Assembly: GCA_013377095.1 (NCBI GenBank)
Contig: JACAAY010000045.1
Span: forward strand, 1-40,469
Direction of reading: 5' to 3'
Length of the DNA stretch: 40,469 nt
Origin: Desulfuromonadales bacterium
Lineage (GTDB): Bacteria > Desulfobacterota > Desulfuromonadia > Geobacterales > Pseudopelobacteraceae
The notes below the pieces were generated by a model. That model saw only the letters and a list, made by a program, of their open reading frames with translations, did not search any database and was not told where the DNA came from. A program made the translations under genes and the position numbers. This document shows, one piece after another, positions 25,254 to 32,750 of the stretch (its first letter is position 1; each line of letters starts with the position of its first letter).

Positions 25254-26648
25254 TCAGTAGCGGTACTGATCGCCCTTGAACGGCCCTTGCTTCTTGACGC
25301 CGATATAGGCGGCCTGGGCATCGGTCAGCTCGGTCAGCATGGCGCCCAGGGTCTTGAGCTGCAGACGGGCCACCTTCTCGTCCAGTTCCTTGGGCAGGGT
25401 ATAGACGCCGATCGGATACTTGCCGGGGTTGCAGAAGATCTCCAGCTGGGCCAGGGTCTGGTTGGCAAACGAGGAGGACATGACGTAGGAGGGATGTCCG
25501 GTGGCGCAACCAAGGTTGACCAGACGCCCTTCCGCCAGCAGGATGATGCGCTTGCCGTCCGGGAAGATGATGTGATCCACCTGCGGCTTGATGTTTTCCC
25601 ACTGGTACTGCTTCAGCTTGGCCACCTCGATCTCGTTGTCAAAGTGACCGATGTTGCAGACGATGGCGTTGTGCTTCATGGCCTTCATGTGCTCCTCGGT
25701 GATGACGTCGATATTGCCGGTGGTGGTGACAAAGATATCGGCCTTGTCAGCAGCGTACTCCATGGTCACGACCTTGTAGCCTTCCATGGCGGCCTGCAGC
25801 GCGCAGATCGGATCGACTTCGGTCACCCAGACCTGGGCCTGGAGACCACGCATGGCCTGGGAGCAGCCCTTGCCCACGTCGCCATAACCGCAGATCACAG
25901 CCACCTTGCCGGCCACCATCACGTCAGTGGCGCGCTTGATGCCGTCCATCAGCGATTCGCGGCAACCATAAATGTTGTCGAACTTGGACTTGGTAACCGA
26001 GTCATTGACATTGATGGCCGGGAACTTGAGGGTACCCTTCTTGTGCATCTCGTAGAGTCGGTGCACACCGGTGGTGGTTTCTTCGGTGACGCCCCTGATG
26101 CTGGCTGCGGTCCTGGAGTACCAGCCCGGCTGTTCGGCCAGACGCTTCTTGATGGCGGCAAACAGGAACTGCTCCTCTTCACAGGTCGGATTGGCAATCA
26201 CGGCCGGATCCTTCTCGGCGTCGCTGCCCAGATGCAGCAGCAGGGTGGCGTCGCCGCCGTCATCCAGAATCATGTTGGGGCTGCCGCCGTCGTGCCATTC
26301 GAAGATTTTATGGGTGTAGTCCCAGTACTCCTCCAGTGTTTCGCCCTTATGGGCAAAGACCGGTATGCCGGCAGCGGCGATGGCTGCAGCGGCATGATCC
26401 TGGGTGGAGAAGATGTTGCAGGAAGCCCAGCGCACCTCGGCGCCCAGTGCCGTCAGGGTCTCGATCAGCATGGCGGTCTGGATGGTCATGTGCAGCGAAC
26501 CGGCGATGCGGGCGCCTTTCAGCGGCTGTGTCTTGGCAAACTCCTCGCGGATGGCCATCAGACCGGGCATCTCGGTTTCAGCGATGATCATTTCCTTGCG
26601 CCCCCAGGCGGCCAGGGACATATCTTTAACGATGTAATCTTGTGACAT
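25254..26648 (-). CDS. ahcY: Adenosylhomocysteinase (SAH hydrolase)
   Basis: A 464-residue cytoplasmic enzyme: S-adenosylhomocysteine + H2O to adenosine and homocysteine, with tightly bound NAD+. Motifs: [76 protein letters not shown], the NAD Rossmann [20 protein letters not shown], and the C-terminal FKGDQYRY. Length fits the family form with the ~40-residue internal insert common in proteobacteria. AAGGAG precedes the ATG. It lies 42 bases downstream of the SahR-like regulator gene and is very likely in its operon, removing the by-product of all SAM-dependent methylations. Confidence 0.97.
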   Translation of the reverse strand: MSQDYIVKDMSLAAWGRKEMIIAETEMPGLMAIREEFAKTQPLKGARIAGSLHMTIQTAMLIETLTALGAEVRWASCNIFSTQDHAAAAIAAAGIPVFAHKGETLEEYWDYTHKIFEWHDGGSPNMILDDGGDATLLLHLGSDAEKDPAVIANPTCEEEQFLFAAIKKRLAEQPGWYSRTAASIRGVTEETTTGVHRLYEMHKKGTLKFPAINVNDSVTKSKFDNIYGCRESLMDGIKRATDVMVAGKVAVICGYGDVGKGCSQAMRGLQAQVWVTEVDPICALQAAMEGYKVVTMEYAADKADIFVTTTGNIDVITEEHMKAMKHNAIVCNIGHFDNEIEVAKLKQYQWENIKPQVDHIIFPDGKRIILLAEGRLVNLGCATGHPSYVMSSSFANQTLAQLEIFCNPGKYPIGVYTLPKELDEKVARLQLKTLGAMLTELTDAQAAYIGVKKQGPFKGDQYRY

Positions 26649-26690
26649 AATGTTCTCCTTTTGAGTGTTCTCAGTTTCTCTTCACAACTA

Positions 26691-27611
26691 TCATCGTGCA
26701 CGCACCAGCAGCACCCCTTCTCTACCGGCAGCGGCGGCAATTCTTTCCATTTTAATGGCTTCGAAACCGGCTGTGCGCAACCACTCCCGCAGCTCATCCT
26801 CTTCAAAACCGAGCCACTGGTCAGCCAGCTGATCCCGCACCCATTCCCGTTCATGACGGGCCAGATCGGCCAACAGCAGCAAACCTTCGGGAGTCAGTAC
26901 GCGCCTGATTTCCCGCAGCACCGCCAGGGGGTCGGCGGCATGGTGCAGCACCATGTTGGCAACGACACAGTCGACACTTTCGTTGGGAAGCGGCAGATGG
27001 GTCATCTCTCCCAAACGCAATTCAATGCCATCCAAGCCAGCTGCCACGAGCCTGCGGCGGGCCTCTTCCAGCATGGCTGGTGAATGGTCGACGCCGATCA
27101 CTTTCCGGCCTTTATCAGCCAATGCCGGCAGCAGACCGCCGGTGCCGACACCCACCTCCAGCACACCTATGCCTTCCGGAATAGGCGCCACCAGTTGGCC
27201 AAGATAATCTGGTACCGGCAACAGCGAACGGCACAGGTCATCCCACTGGCGGGCATGGCGATCGAAAAACTCCAGGCTGCGCCGCCGGCGCTCCTCCAGG
27301 ACCTGGGCCAGGGAGGCCATGTCATTCTCACGATGGGGAAGCTGCTCCAGTCCCAGCTCCAGCGCCGGCAGCATGGCATTGAAAAGAGTGTTGCCATCCC
27401 CCACCCGGTAGTAACTCCAGGTCCCCTGGCGCTTGACAATCAGCACCCCAGCCTCGGTCAGAATCTTCAGATGCCGGGAAATGCGCGACTGCCCCATGTC
27501 GAACATGCGGGTCAGCTCCTGAACGGTGAACTCGCCGCGCAACAGCACGGCTACCAGACGGAGGCGGCAGGGATCGGACAGGGATTTGAGAAGATCGAGC
27601 ATAGAATACAT
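26691..27611 (-). CDS. ArsR-type regulator fused to SAM methyltransferase (SahR-like)
   Basis: About 306 residues. Residues ~1-90 are an ArsR winged helix (LLKSLSDPCRLRLVAVLLRG, FTVQELTRMFDMGQSRISRH, LKILTEAGVLIVKRQGTWSY). Residues ~140-300 are a class I methyltransferase: motif I VLEVGVGTGGLLPALA, then GVDHSPAMLEEARRR, LPLPNESVDCVVANMVLHH and LTPEGLLLLADLARHE. ArsR regulators beside ahcY correspond to SahR, which senses S-adenosylhomocysteine and represses SAM-cycle genes; the fused domain could serve as the ligand-binding module. A palindrome covers its own promoter, so autoregulation together with ahcY is likely. The start is uncertain among GTG 27614, ATG 27611 and ATG 27602; no strong ribosome site is seen. 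Confidence 0.85.
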   Translation of the reverse strand: MYSMLDLLKSLSDPCRLRLVAVLLRGEFTVQELTRMFDMGQSRISRHLKILTEAGVLIVKRQGTWSYYRVGDGNTLFNAMLPALELGLEQLPHRENDMASLAQVLEERRRRSLEFFDRHARQWDDLCRSLLPVPDYLGQLVAPIPEGIGVLEVGVGTGGLLPALADKGRKVIGVDHSPAMLEEARRRLVAAGLDGIELRLGEMTHLPLPNESVDCVVANMVLHHAADPLAVLREIRRVLTPEGLLLLADLARHEREWVRDQLADQWLGFEEDELREWLRTAGFEAIKMERIAAAAGREGVLLVRAR

Positions 27612-27632
27612 CACAATAGCTTATTTTTATAT

Positions 27633-27652
27633 ATCAAGTTTTCTTGATCTAA
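27633..27652 (-). promoter_or_regulatory. Palindromic operator overlapping the -10 of the sahR-like promoter
   Basis: ATCAAG-TTTT-CTTGAT at 27633-27648 is a perfect dyad. It overlaps the -10 TTAGAT (27652-27647); the -35 TTGACT is at 27675-27670, with a 17-base spacer. Position on the start side of the promoter suits repression by the ArsR domain encoded just downstream. Confidence 0.65.
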
Positions 27653-27700
27653 CATTGATTACATTTGCCAGTCAAGTAAAAAAGCTGCCACAAACGCAGA

Positions 27701-27729
27701 TGGCCCGTCGGTTTTTCACCCACGGGCCA
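27701..27729 (-). terminator. Possible terminator after the FabK/NMO-like gene
   Basis: TGGCCCGT and ACGGGCCA form an 8-bp stem 41 bases beyond the stop. The T run on the minus strand begins only about 20 bases after the stem, so it is not a textbook terminator. Confidence 0.35.
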
Positions 27730-27769
27730 CCTCTCTCTATCAAACCAGGCGCTGTTGCCTGTTCATGTA

Positions 27770-28843
27770 TTATTCCGCCGACCGCTCTCCGAACAGTTCA
27801 TCAAAGATTGCCTGAACAGTGGTGATTTTGTCCGCCTTCCAGGCGTTGGTGCCGCAAAAAAGCAGCCCGGTCTCCACATCACCACGCTGGGCGCGGTCAA
27901 GGGCCCCCACGATACAGAAACGCTCGCCGCTCTCCTTGTAGGTGCATTTCTTGAGACAGGCCATGCGGCAGACCGTGTGATTGTCCAGATCAAAGGCGCG
28001 AATGTTCTGAACGTTTTTTGTGATGATCCGTCCCGGCAGACCTGCCGGACTCATGATCAAACCGATATCCTCCTGACTGCATTCCAGGTATTGCTGTTTA
28101 AAGGCATCGTCGGCATCGCACTCCTCGGTACAGACAAAGCGGCTGGCCATCTGCACACCGTCGGCGCCTTCGGCCAGGGCATGCTCCAGATCGGCCCGGT
28201 CCCAGATGCCGCCCGCTGCGATGATCGGCACATCAGCGCCATATTCCGTGCGGAACAGCTCCTTGACCTGCCGTACCGTCTCGTACTGGTCGTACTCACC
28301 AATCCCGATGTTTTCCATCTTTTCACCCAGGTGACCGCCGGCCGTGTCCGGATCTTCAACCACCACCGCATCGGGCAGACGGTGATAACTCTTGAACCAC
28401 TTCTTGGCAATCAGCTGCGCCGCACGCAAGGAAGATACAATCGGGACCAGCGCAACTTCGGGATGATCGGCAGTCAGTTCCGGCAAACCCATGGGCAGGC
28501 CTGCCCCGCAGATGATGACCTTGGCGCCGCCCACCACCGCAGCCTTGACCAGTTCTTCGTAATCAGCCAACGCCACCATCACGTTGACTCCGACAATACC
28601 ATCGGGAGCGATCTCATAGGCCTTGCGGATCTCTTCCTTGAATGCCTCGGAATCAGCGTAAAAATAGTTTCTGCCATTGTAGAAGGTGCTGTTGGCGCCG
28701 ATACCGGCCGCCGCAACCACACCCACACCACCGCACCTGGCCACATGACCAGCCAGACGTCCGGCTGAAATGCGTACCCCCATGCCCCCCTGAATCAGGG
28801 GATAGGGCACGGTATAACTACCAATTCGAAACGGCTGAGTCAT
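27770..28843 (-). CDS. FMN-dependent nitronate monooxygenase / FabK-like protein
   Basis: A 357-residue TIM-barrel flavoprotein: PLIQGGMGVRISAGRLAGHV (start strand and first FMN contacts), GIVGVNVMVALADYEELV, VIICGAGLPMGLPEL, AVVVEDPDTAGGHLG (the G-G-H-x-G phosphate/active-site loop), PIIAAGGIWDRADLEHALAE and GADGVQMASRFVCTEEC. This family includes nitronate monooxygenases (nitronate + O2) and the enoyl-ACP reductase FabK; the GGHLG motif is shared. An extra C-terminal tail with several Cys (CRMACLKKCTYKESGERFC) is not typical of either and could hold a metal. The longer form is common in anaerobes, where the substrate is unproven. GGGAGGA precedes the ATG. Transcribed alone or with the M16 gene 102 bases upstream. 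Confidence 0.85.
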   Translation of the reverse strand: MTQPFRIGSYTVPYPLIQGGMGVRISAGRLAGHVARCGGVGVVAAAGIGANSTFYNGRNYFYADSEAFKEEIRKAYEIAPDGIVGVNVMVALADYEELVKAAVVGGAKVIICGAGLPMGLPELTADHPEVALVPIVSSLRAAQLIAKKWFKSYHRLPDAVVVEDPDTAGGHLGEKMENIGIGEYDQYETVRQVKELFRTEYGADVPIIAAGGIWDRADLEHALAEGADGVQMASRFVCTEECDADDAFKQQYLECSQEDIGLIMSPAGLPGRIITKNVQNIRAFDLDNHTVCRMACLKKCTYKESGERFCIVGALDRAQRGDVETGLLFCGTNAWKADKITTVQAIFDELFGERSAE

Positions 28844-28945
28844 AATTCGGAGTCCTCCCGATTGTGCAGGAAATGTGAAAGGGAGTGATCATAACAGGAG
28901 AGCAGACATGGCAATGTAATAGTTTTGTAAAATCAGCACCGTAAC

Positions 28946-30220
28946 TTATCGCGGCAATCCGGGACCATCACCCGGTCCGATAGATTCCACCCTCGGCGCC
29001 ACAGTGGAGAAGAGAGCGTCGGCCAGGGAACGCACATCTTCGGCGCTGACCGCCGCAACTCCCTCCAGCGCAACGGCCAGCGGCTCGGGAGTGCCCAGAA
29101 TCGAGGTGGTATTGCATATCCTGCGCACCTGAACATCGCAATCATCGAGGGACATCAAGCGTCTGCAGCGGATCTGTTCCTTGGCGGAATTCAGGGTCTC
29201 GTCATTGACGGTCTCGCTGCAAAACCTGAGTAACTCGCCATGGCACACATCAATGGCCTCCTGGGCGCGCTCCGGGTTCGTTCCGGCGAATATCAGTAAA
29301 CCGGCGGAATCGCTATAGGATACCATGCTGGAAAAAACAGAATAGGCAAGACTGCGACGCTCCCTGACCTCCCGGAACAGTCGGGAACTCATACCACCTC
29401 CCAGGATCTGGTTGAACACGGCCAGGGTGTGGCGATGCTGGTTACCCGCCGGGGGAATGGGATACCCCATGTAAAACTGGGTCTGCTCCATGGGGCGCTG
29501 GTTGTGGGCATGCTCGGCAATAGCAGGCTGCCAGCCCGGCTCCGCCGGGGTTTGCGGGATAGTTCCCGTGGGCAGGTCGCACAACAGCCGTTGCGACAGT
29601 TCCACAACCAGGTCATGTTCCACATTGCCGGCCGCCGAAACAATGGTGGCATTGGCGATATACTGGGAACGCTTGTGGGCCAACAGGCGGTCACGCTGCA
29701 CGTCGCTGATCGACTCAGCCGTTCCCAGCACGCACAAGCCTAGCGGATGCGCCTTCCAGAACCTGCTGTGAAACTGGCGATAGACAAAACGGCTGGGGTT
29801 GTCGTGGGTCATGGATATCTCCTGCAGCACGACTCCCCGTTCCTTTTCCACCTCCTGCGGTGGAAAAGTCGCATTGACGTACATATCGGCCAGGATTTCA
29901 AAGGTGCGCGGAATGGTGGAAGCGAGTGACGAGGCGTAATAGAAAACCTCTTCCTGGCTGGTATAGGCATTGGCGCTGGCGCCCAGCGCGTCAAACTCCT
30001 CCATGATCTGGTCCGCGCTTCGCCTTTCCGTGCCTTTGAATAAGAGATGTTCGATGAAGTGCGATGCTCCCCCGATATCCTTCTGCTCATTTCTGGTGCT
30101 GCTGTCGATGCGTATGCCGATGGCGGCGCTCTGCATGCCGGCCACATTCTGGGTAACGACACGGACGCCGTTGTCAAGGGTGGTCATGCGGGTGCCGGGC
30201 AGATGTATCGTATGTGGCAT
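28946..30220 (-). CDS. M16 family zinc metallopeptidase
   Basis: A 424-residue protein with the inverted zinc motif HFIEHLLFKGT (H-x-x-E-H, residues ~57-61), the downstream Glu of ERGVVLQEISM, and the C-terminal-half signature SRLFREVRERRSLAYSVFS. Length is that of single-domain-pair M16B peptidases (mitochondrial processing peptidase beta/YmxG-like), which cut unfolded peptides in a closed chamber. No signal peptide, so probably cytoplasmic. AAGGAAC precedes the ATG. Divergent from the TetR gene at 30462, sharing a 240-bp intergenic region. Confidence 0.93.
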   Translation of the reverse strand: MPHTIHLPGTRMTTLDNGVRVVTQNVAGMQSAAIGIRIDSSTRNEQKDIGGASHFIEHLLFKGTERRSADQIMEEFDALGASANAYTSQEEVFYYASSLASTIPRTFEILADMYVNATFPPQEVEKERGVVLQEISMTHDNPSRFVYRQFHSRFWKAHPLGLCVLGTAESISDVQRDRLLAHKRSQYIANATIVSAAGNVEHDLVVELSQRLLCDLPTGTIPQTPAEPGWQPAIAEHAHNQRPMEQTQFYMGYPIPPAGNQHRHTLAVFNQILGGGMSSRLFREVRERRSLAYSVFSSMVSYSDSAGLLIFAGTNPERAQEAIDVCHGELLRFCSETVNDETLNSAKEQIRCRRLMSLDDCDVQVRRICNTTSILGTPEPLAVALEGVAAVSAEDVRSLADALFSTVAPRVESIGPGDGPGLPR

Positions 30221-30404
30221 TGCTGTTCCTTTTCATTATCCTGAAATGGGTTCGACACCAAAAAAAGGATTGGGGAGATAAATTCTTGCCATAATAGCAA
30301 TTTTTGCCCGGACGCGCACAGCAAAAAAGTTCCTGCTTCAGCAAAGTTCAGAGCACCATAGTTGTTTGTGCACTGCCCAGTACGCAGACAATCGAAAAAA
30401 ACAG

Positions 30405-30445
30405 TTGACAAATGCGCCTCTAGATTATACCTACCGATAGGTATA
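30405..30445 (+). promoter_or_regulatory. Promoter and palindromic operator of the TetR/efflux operon
   Basis: TTGACA at 30405-30410 is followed by a perfect dyad TATACCTA-CCGA-TAGGTATA at 30426-30445. The -10 (TATACC at spacing 15, or TACCTA at spacing 17) lies within the dyad's left arm. This is the expected site for autorepression by the TetR protein whose gene starts 17 bases further on. Confidence 0.75.
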
Positions 30446-30461
30446 CTACCCAGGCAAATGA

Positions 30462-31085
30462 ATGGAACCCATGACACTTCAAACAGAGAACATACCGACT
30501 CCTCCGGACGCACGGGAGCGCCTCAGGGCAGCGGCCCTCGATCAATTTACCCAGCGTGGCTATGCCGCCACCACCATCCGTGAGCTGTGTCAGGCCGCCG
30601 GCGTAACCAAACCGGTGCTCTACTACTATTTCAAGAGCAAGGAAGGTTTGTATCTGGATCTGATGGATGGAGCCTATGCCCTGTTCGAATCCACACTGGC
30701 GGAGCTGACCATCTACTCCGGCACCCCCTTTCAGCGGATCGCCACATTCTGTGAGGGTGTCTTTGACGTGGGCATGTCCAACCTGCCGTTGCTGCGCCTG
30801 ATCTACTCGATTTACTACGGAACGCCCCAGGGCGCGCCCCACTACGATCTGGACCAGTACTTCGACAGGCTGCTGGACGTCATCACCGCACTGGTGCGGG
30901 AAGGCATTGCATCGAACCAGATCACGGATGGCAACCTCAACGACATGACCTGGGCAATCCTCTCCTGCCTCAACACCACCCTGGAGGAGCAGCTCTGCCA
31001 CCAACAGCCACGCATCGACCGCAGCGCCATGACCCGGATGCTGCAACTGCTGTTCAGGGGTATGGCAGCATCGCACGAGAGTTGA
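30462..31085 (+). CDS. TetR-family repressor of the efflux operon
   Basis: A 207-residue protein. The N-terminal HTH is typical: RERLRAAALDQFTQRGYAAT, TIRELCQAAGVTKPVLYYYF, KSKEGLYLDLM. The C-terminal ~130 residues form the ligand-binding and dimerisation domain, which varies between members and here gives no clue to the inducer. It is the first gene of the cluster encoding a complete tripartite RND pump, and the palindrome over its promoter implies negative autoregulation relieved by a pump substrate. The start could also be the ATG at 30471. Confidence 0.92.
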   Translation: MEPMTLQTENIPTPPDARERLRAAALDQFTQRGYAATTIRELCQAAGVTKPVLYYYFKSKEGLYLDLMDGAYALFESTLAELTIYSGTPFQRIATFCEGVFDVGMSNLPLLRLIYSIYYGTPQGAPHYDLDQYFDRLLDVITALVREGIASNQITDGNLNDMTWAILSCLNTTLEEQLCHQQPRIDRSAMTRMLQLLFRGMAASHES

Positions 31086-31117
31086 AGGTGCAGCCTGCAC
31101 TGCTGAAGGAGTTACGC

Positions 31118-32266
31118 ATGAACACATTCAAAAAATTGCTGATCACCGTCGCCATCGCCTGCTGTCTGGTTTCCTGCAACCGGAGTGAGGCTGGTAAACA
31201 ATCGGATCAGTCCGGCAAACCGGCAATTGCCGTCGAAACCGTCACAGCGGTCCTTTCCGATCTGACCGACTGTGTCGAGGTGACCGGCAGCCTGGAACCA
31301 AAATTTTCGGTGGATGTCAAAACCCAGATTCCCGGGCTGGTCAAGCAGGTCTTTGTCACCGAATGGGTGCGGGTGCGTAAAGGACAGCCATTGGCCCGTA
31401 TCGATGTGGCGGAAACGGAAGCCCTGGTCAAACGGGCCGAAGCGGGCGTTGAATCGGCCCGTGCCTCCCAGGCCCAGGCCCAGGTCAGTCTGAATCGGGC
31501 TGAACGCGAAATGGAGCGCAGCATCAAGCTCAAACAGGCCGGCCTGGCCACCCAGCAGAGTGTGGATGATGCGGGCAGTGAGCAGGATGCCGCCAGGGCA
31601 CGGCTCGTGGCAAGCAGGGCCCAGCTTGCGGCTGCCGGGGAGGAGTTGCGCCAGGCACGCACACGGCTGACAAAAGGCCTGATAACCGCACCCATGGATG
31701 GTGTGGTGGCGCTGCGGGAAGTGAATGTGGGCGACTTGACCAGCGACGCTGCGGCAGCCAAACCGATTTTCCGTATCGTGGACAACCGTCTGCTCAACCT
31801 GACGGTGACGGTTTCCTCGACCGATTCGGCCCGCATCAGGGTCGGCCAGCCGCTGGAGTTCAGCGTTGATTCCCTGCCGGGCAGAACCTTCAGCGGTAAG
31901 GTCATGTATATCAATCCGGAACTCTCCTCTGTGGATCGCTCCCTGAAAGTCATAGCCGAGGTGGTCAACACACCGGAACTACTCAAGGGTGGTCTGTTCG
32001 CCAAGGGGCGGATCGTAACCGGCTCAAAGAGCGCCGTGCTGCAAGTGCCGCGCAGTGCCATCGACGCGCTTGACCTGACCACACGCAGGGGCGCGCTCTT
32101 CATCATCGAAAAAGGGCTTGCCCACAGGAGTGCTGTAGTCACCGGAGCAGCAAATGGCGAGCGGATCGAGATCGTCTCCGGCCTCAAGGCAGGTCAGCAG
32201 CTTGTTGTCCGGGGCGGGTTCAACCTCAAGGACGGTGACCGGGTCGTTGCAGCGGCGGCAAAATAA
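31118..32266 (+). CDS. RND efflux membrane-fusion lipoprotein
   Basis: A 382-residue periplasmic adaptor. The signal ends at a lipobox (ACCLVSC), anchoring it to the inner membrane. Typical HlyD/AcrA order: TGSLEPKFSVDVKTQIPGLV and VFVTEWVRVRKGQPLARIDV (barrel-sandwich half), a coiled-coil at ~95-190 (QAQAQVSLNRAEREMERSIK, AGLATQQSVDDA), TKGLITAPMDGVVALREVNV (second half), then beta-barrel and membrane-proximal domains ending FNLKDGDRVVAAA. It joins the RND pump to the outer-membrane channel. The start at 31118 follows GAAGGAGTTACGC; a frame from 31082 overlaps tetR and is less likely. Confidence 0.92.
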   Translation: MNTFKKLLITVAIACCLVSCNRSEAGKQSDQSGKPAIAVETVTAVLSDLTDCVEVTGSLEPKFSVDVKTQIPGLVKQVFVTEWVRVRKGQPLARIDVAETEALVKRAEAGVESARASQAQAQVSLNRAEREMERSIKLKQAGLATQQSVDDAGSEQDAARARLVASRAQLAAAGEELRQARTRLTKGLITAPMDGVVALREVNVGDLTSDAAAAKPIFRIVDNRLLNLTVTVSSTDSARIRVGQPLEFSVDSLPGRTFSGKVMYINPELSSVDRSLKVIAEVVNTPELLKGGLFAKGRIVTGSKSAVLQVPRSAIDALDLTTRRGALFIIEKGLAHRSAVVTGAANGERIEIVSGLKAGQQLVVRGGFNLKDGDRVVAAAAK

Positions 32267-32292
32267 CACCACTACAACACCACGGGAGACAC

Positions 32293-32730
32293 ATGAACAA
32301 CCTGACCCTGACCCTGCTGATGCTCTGCGGCGGTTTTGCCATTGCAATCCAGCCCTCGATCAATGCCCGTCTGGCCCGGAAAATCGGCGACTACGAGAGC
32401 TCCATGATCTCCTTTGCCGTGGGAACCCTGGCCCTGGCAATCGTGGTCATGCTGGCCGGTCGCGGCAATCTGCGCGGGCTGGCAAGCGCCAATTGGTGGG
32501 AATTGACCGGTGGTTTTCTGGGCGCCTTCTTCGTAACCCTGACAATCATCTGCGTTCCACGACTGGGAACCACCGCGGTCATGGCAGCGATCATTACCGG
32601 ACAGCTGGCCACCGGGGCGCTGCTGGACCATTTCGGCCTGTTTGGCCTGCGGCAGCTGCCGCTGACACCGCTACGACTGGCCGGAATGATTCTGCTGGCC
32701 GCCGGCGCCAGCCTGATTATCAGACGCTGA
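32293..32730 (+). CDS. Small DUF606/YdcZ membrane protein
   Basis: A 145-residue protein with about five hydrophobic helices (LTLTLLMLCGGFAIAIQPSI, MISFAVGTLALAIVVMLAG, LTGGFLGAFFVTLTIICVPR, MAAIITGQLATGALLDHF, LRLAGMILLAAGASLIIRR). The N-R/K-I-G start region and the GFLGAFFV motif fit DUF606/YdcZ, a small branch of the drug/metabolite transporter superfamily. GGGAG precedes the ATG. Its place between the adaptor (26 bases upstream) and the RND pump (20 bases downstream) is unusual and suggests a related export substrate or an auxiliary part. Function unproven. Confidence 0.85.
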   Translation: MNNLTLTLLMLCGGFAIAIQPSINARLARKIGDYESSMISFAVGTLALAIVVMLAGRGNLRGLASANWWELTGGFLGAFFVTLTIICVPRLGTTAVMAAIITGQLATGALLDHFGLFGLRQLPLTPLRLAGMILLAAGASLIIRR

Positions 32731-32750
32731 GCTGAAGGGAACCGTAACAG

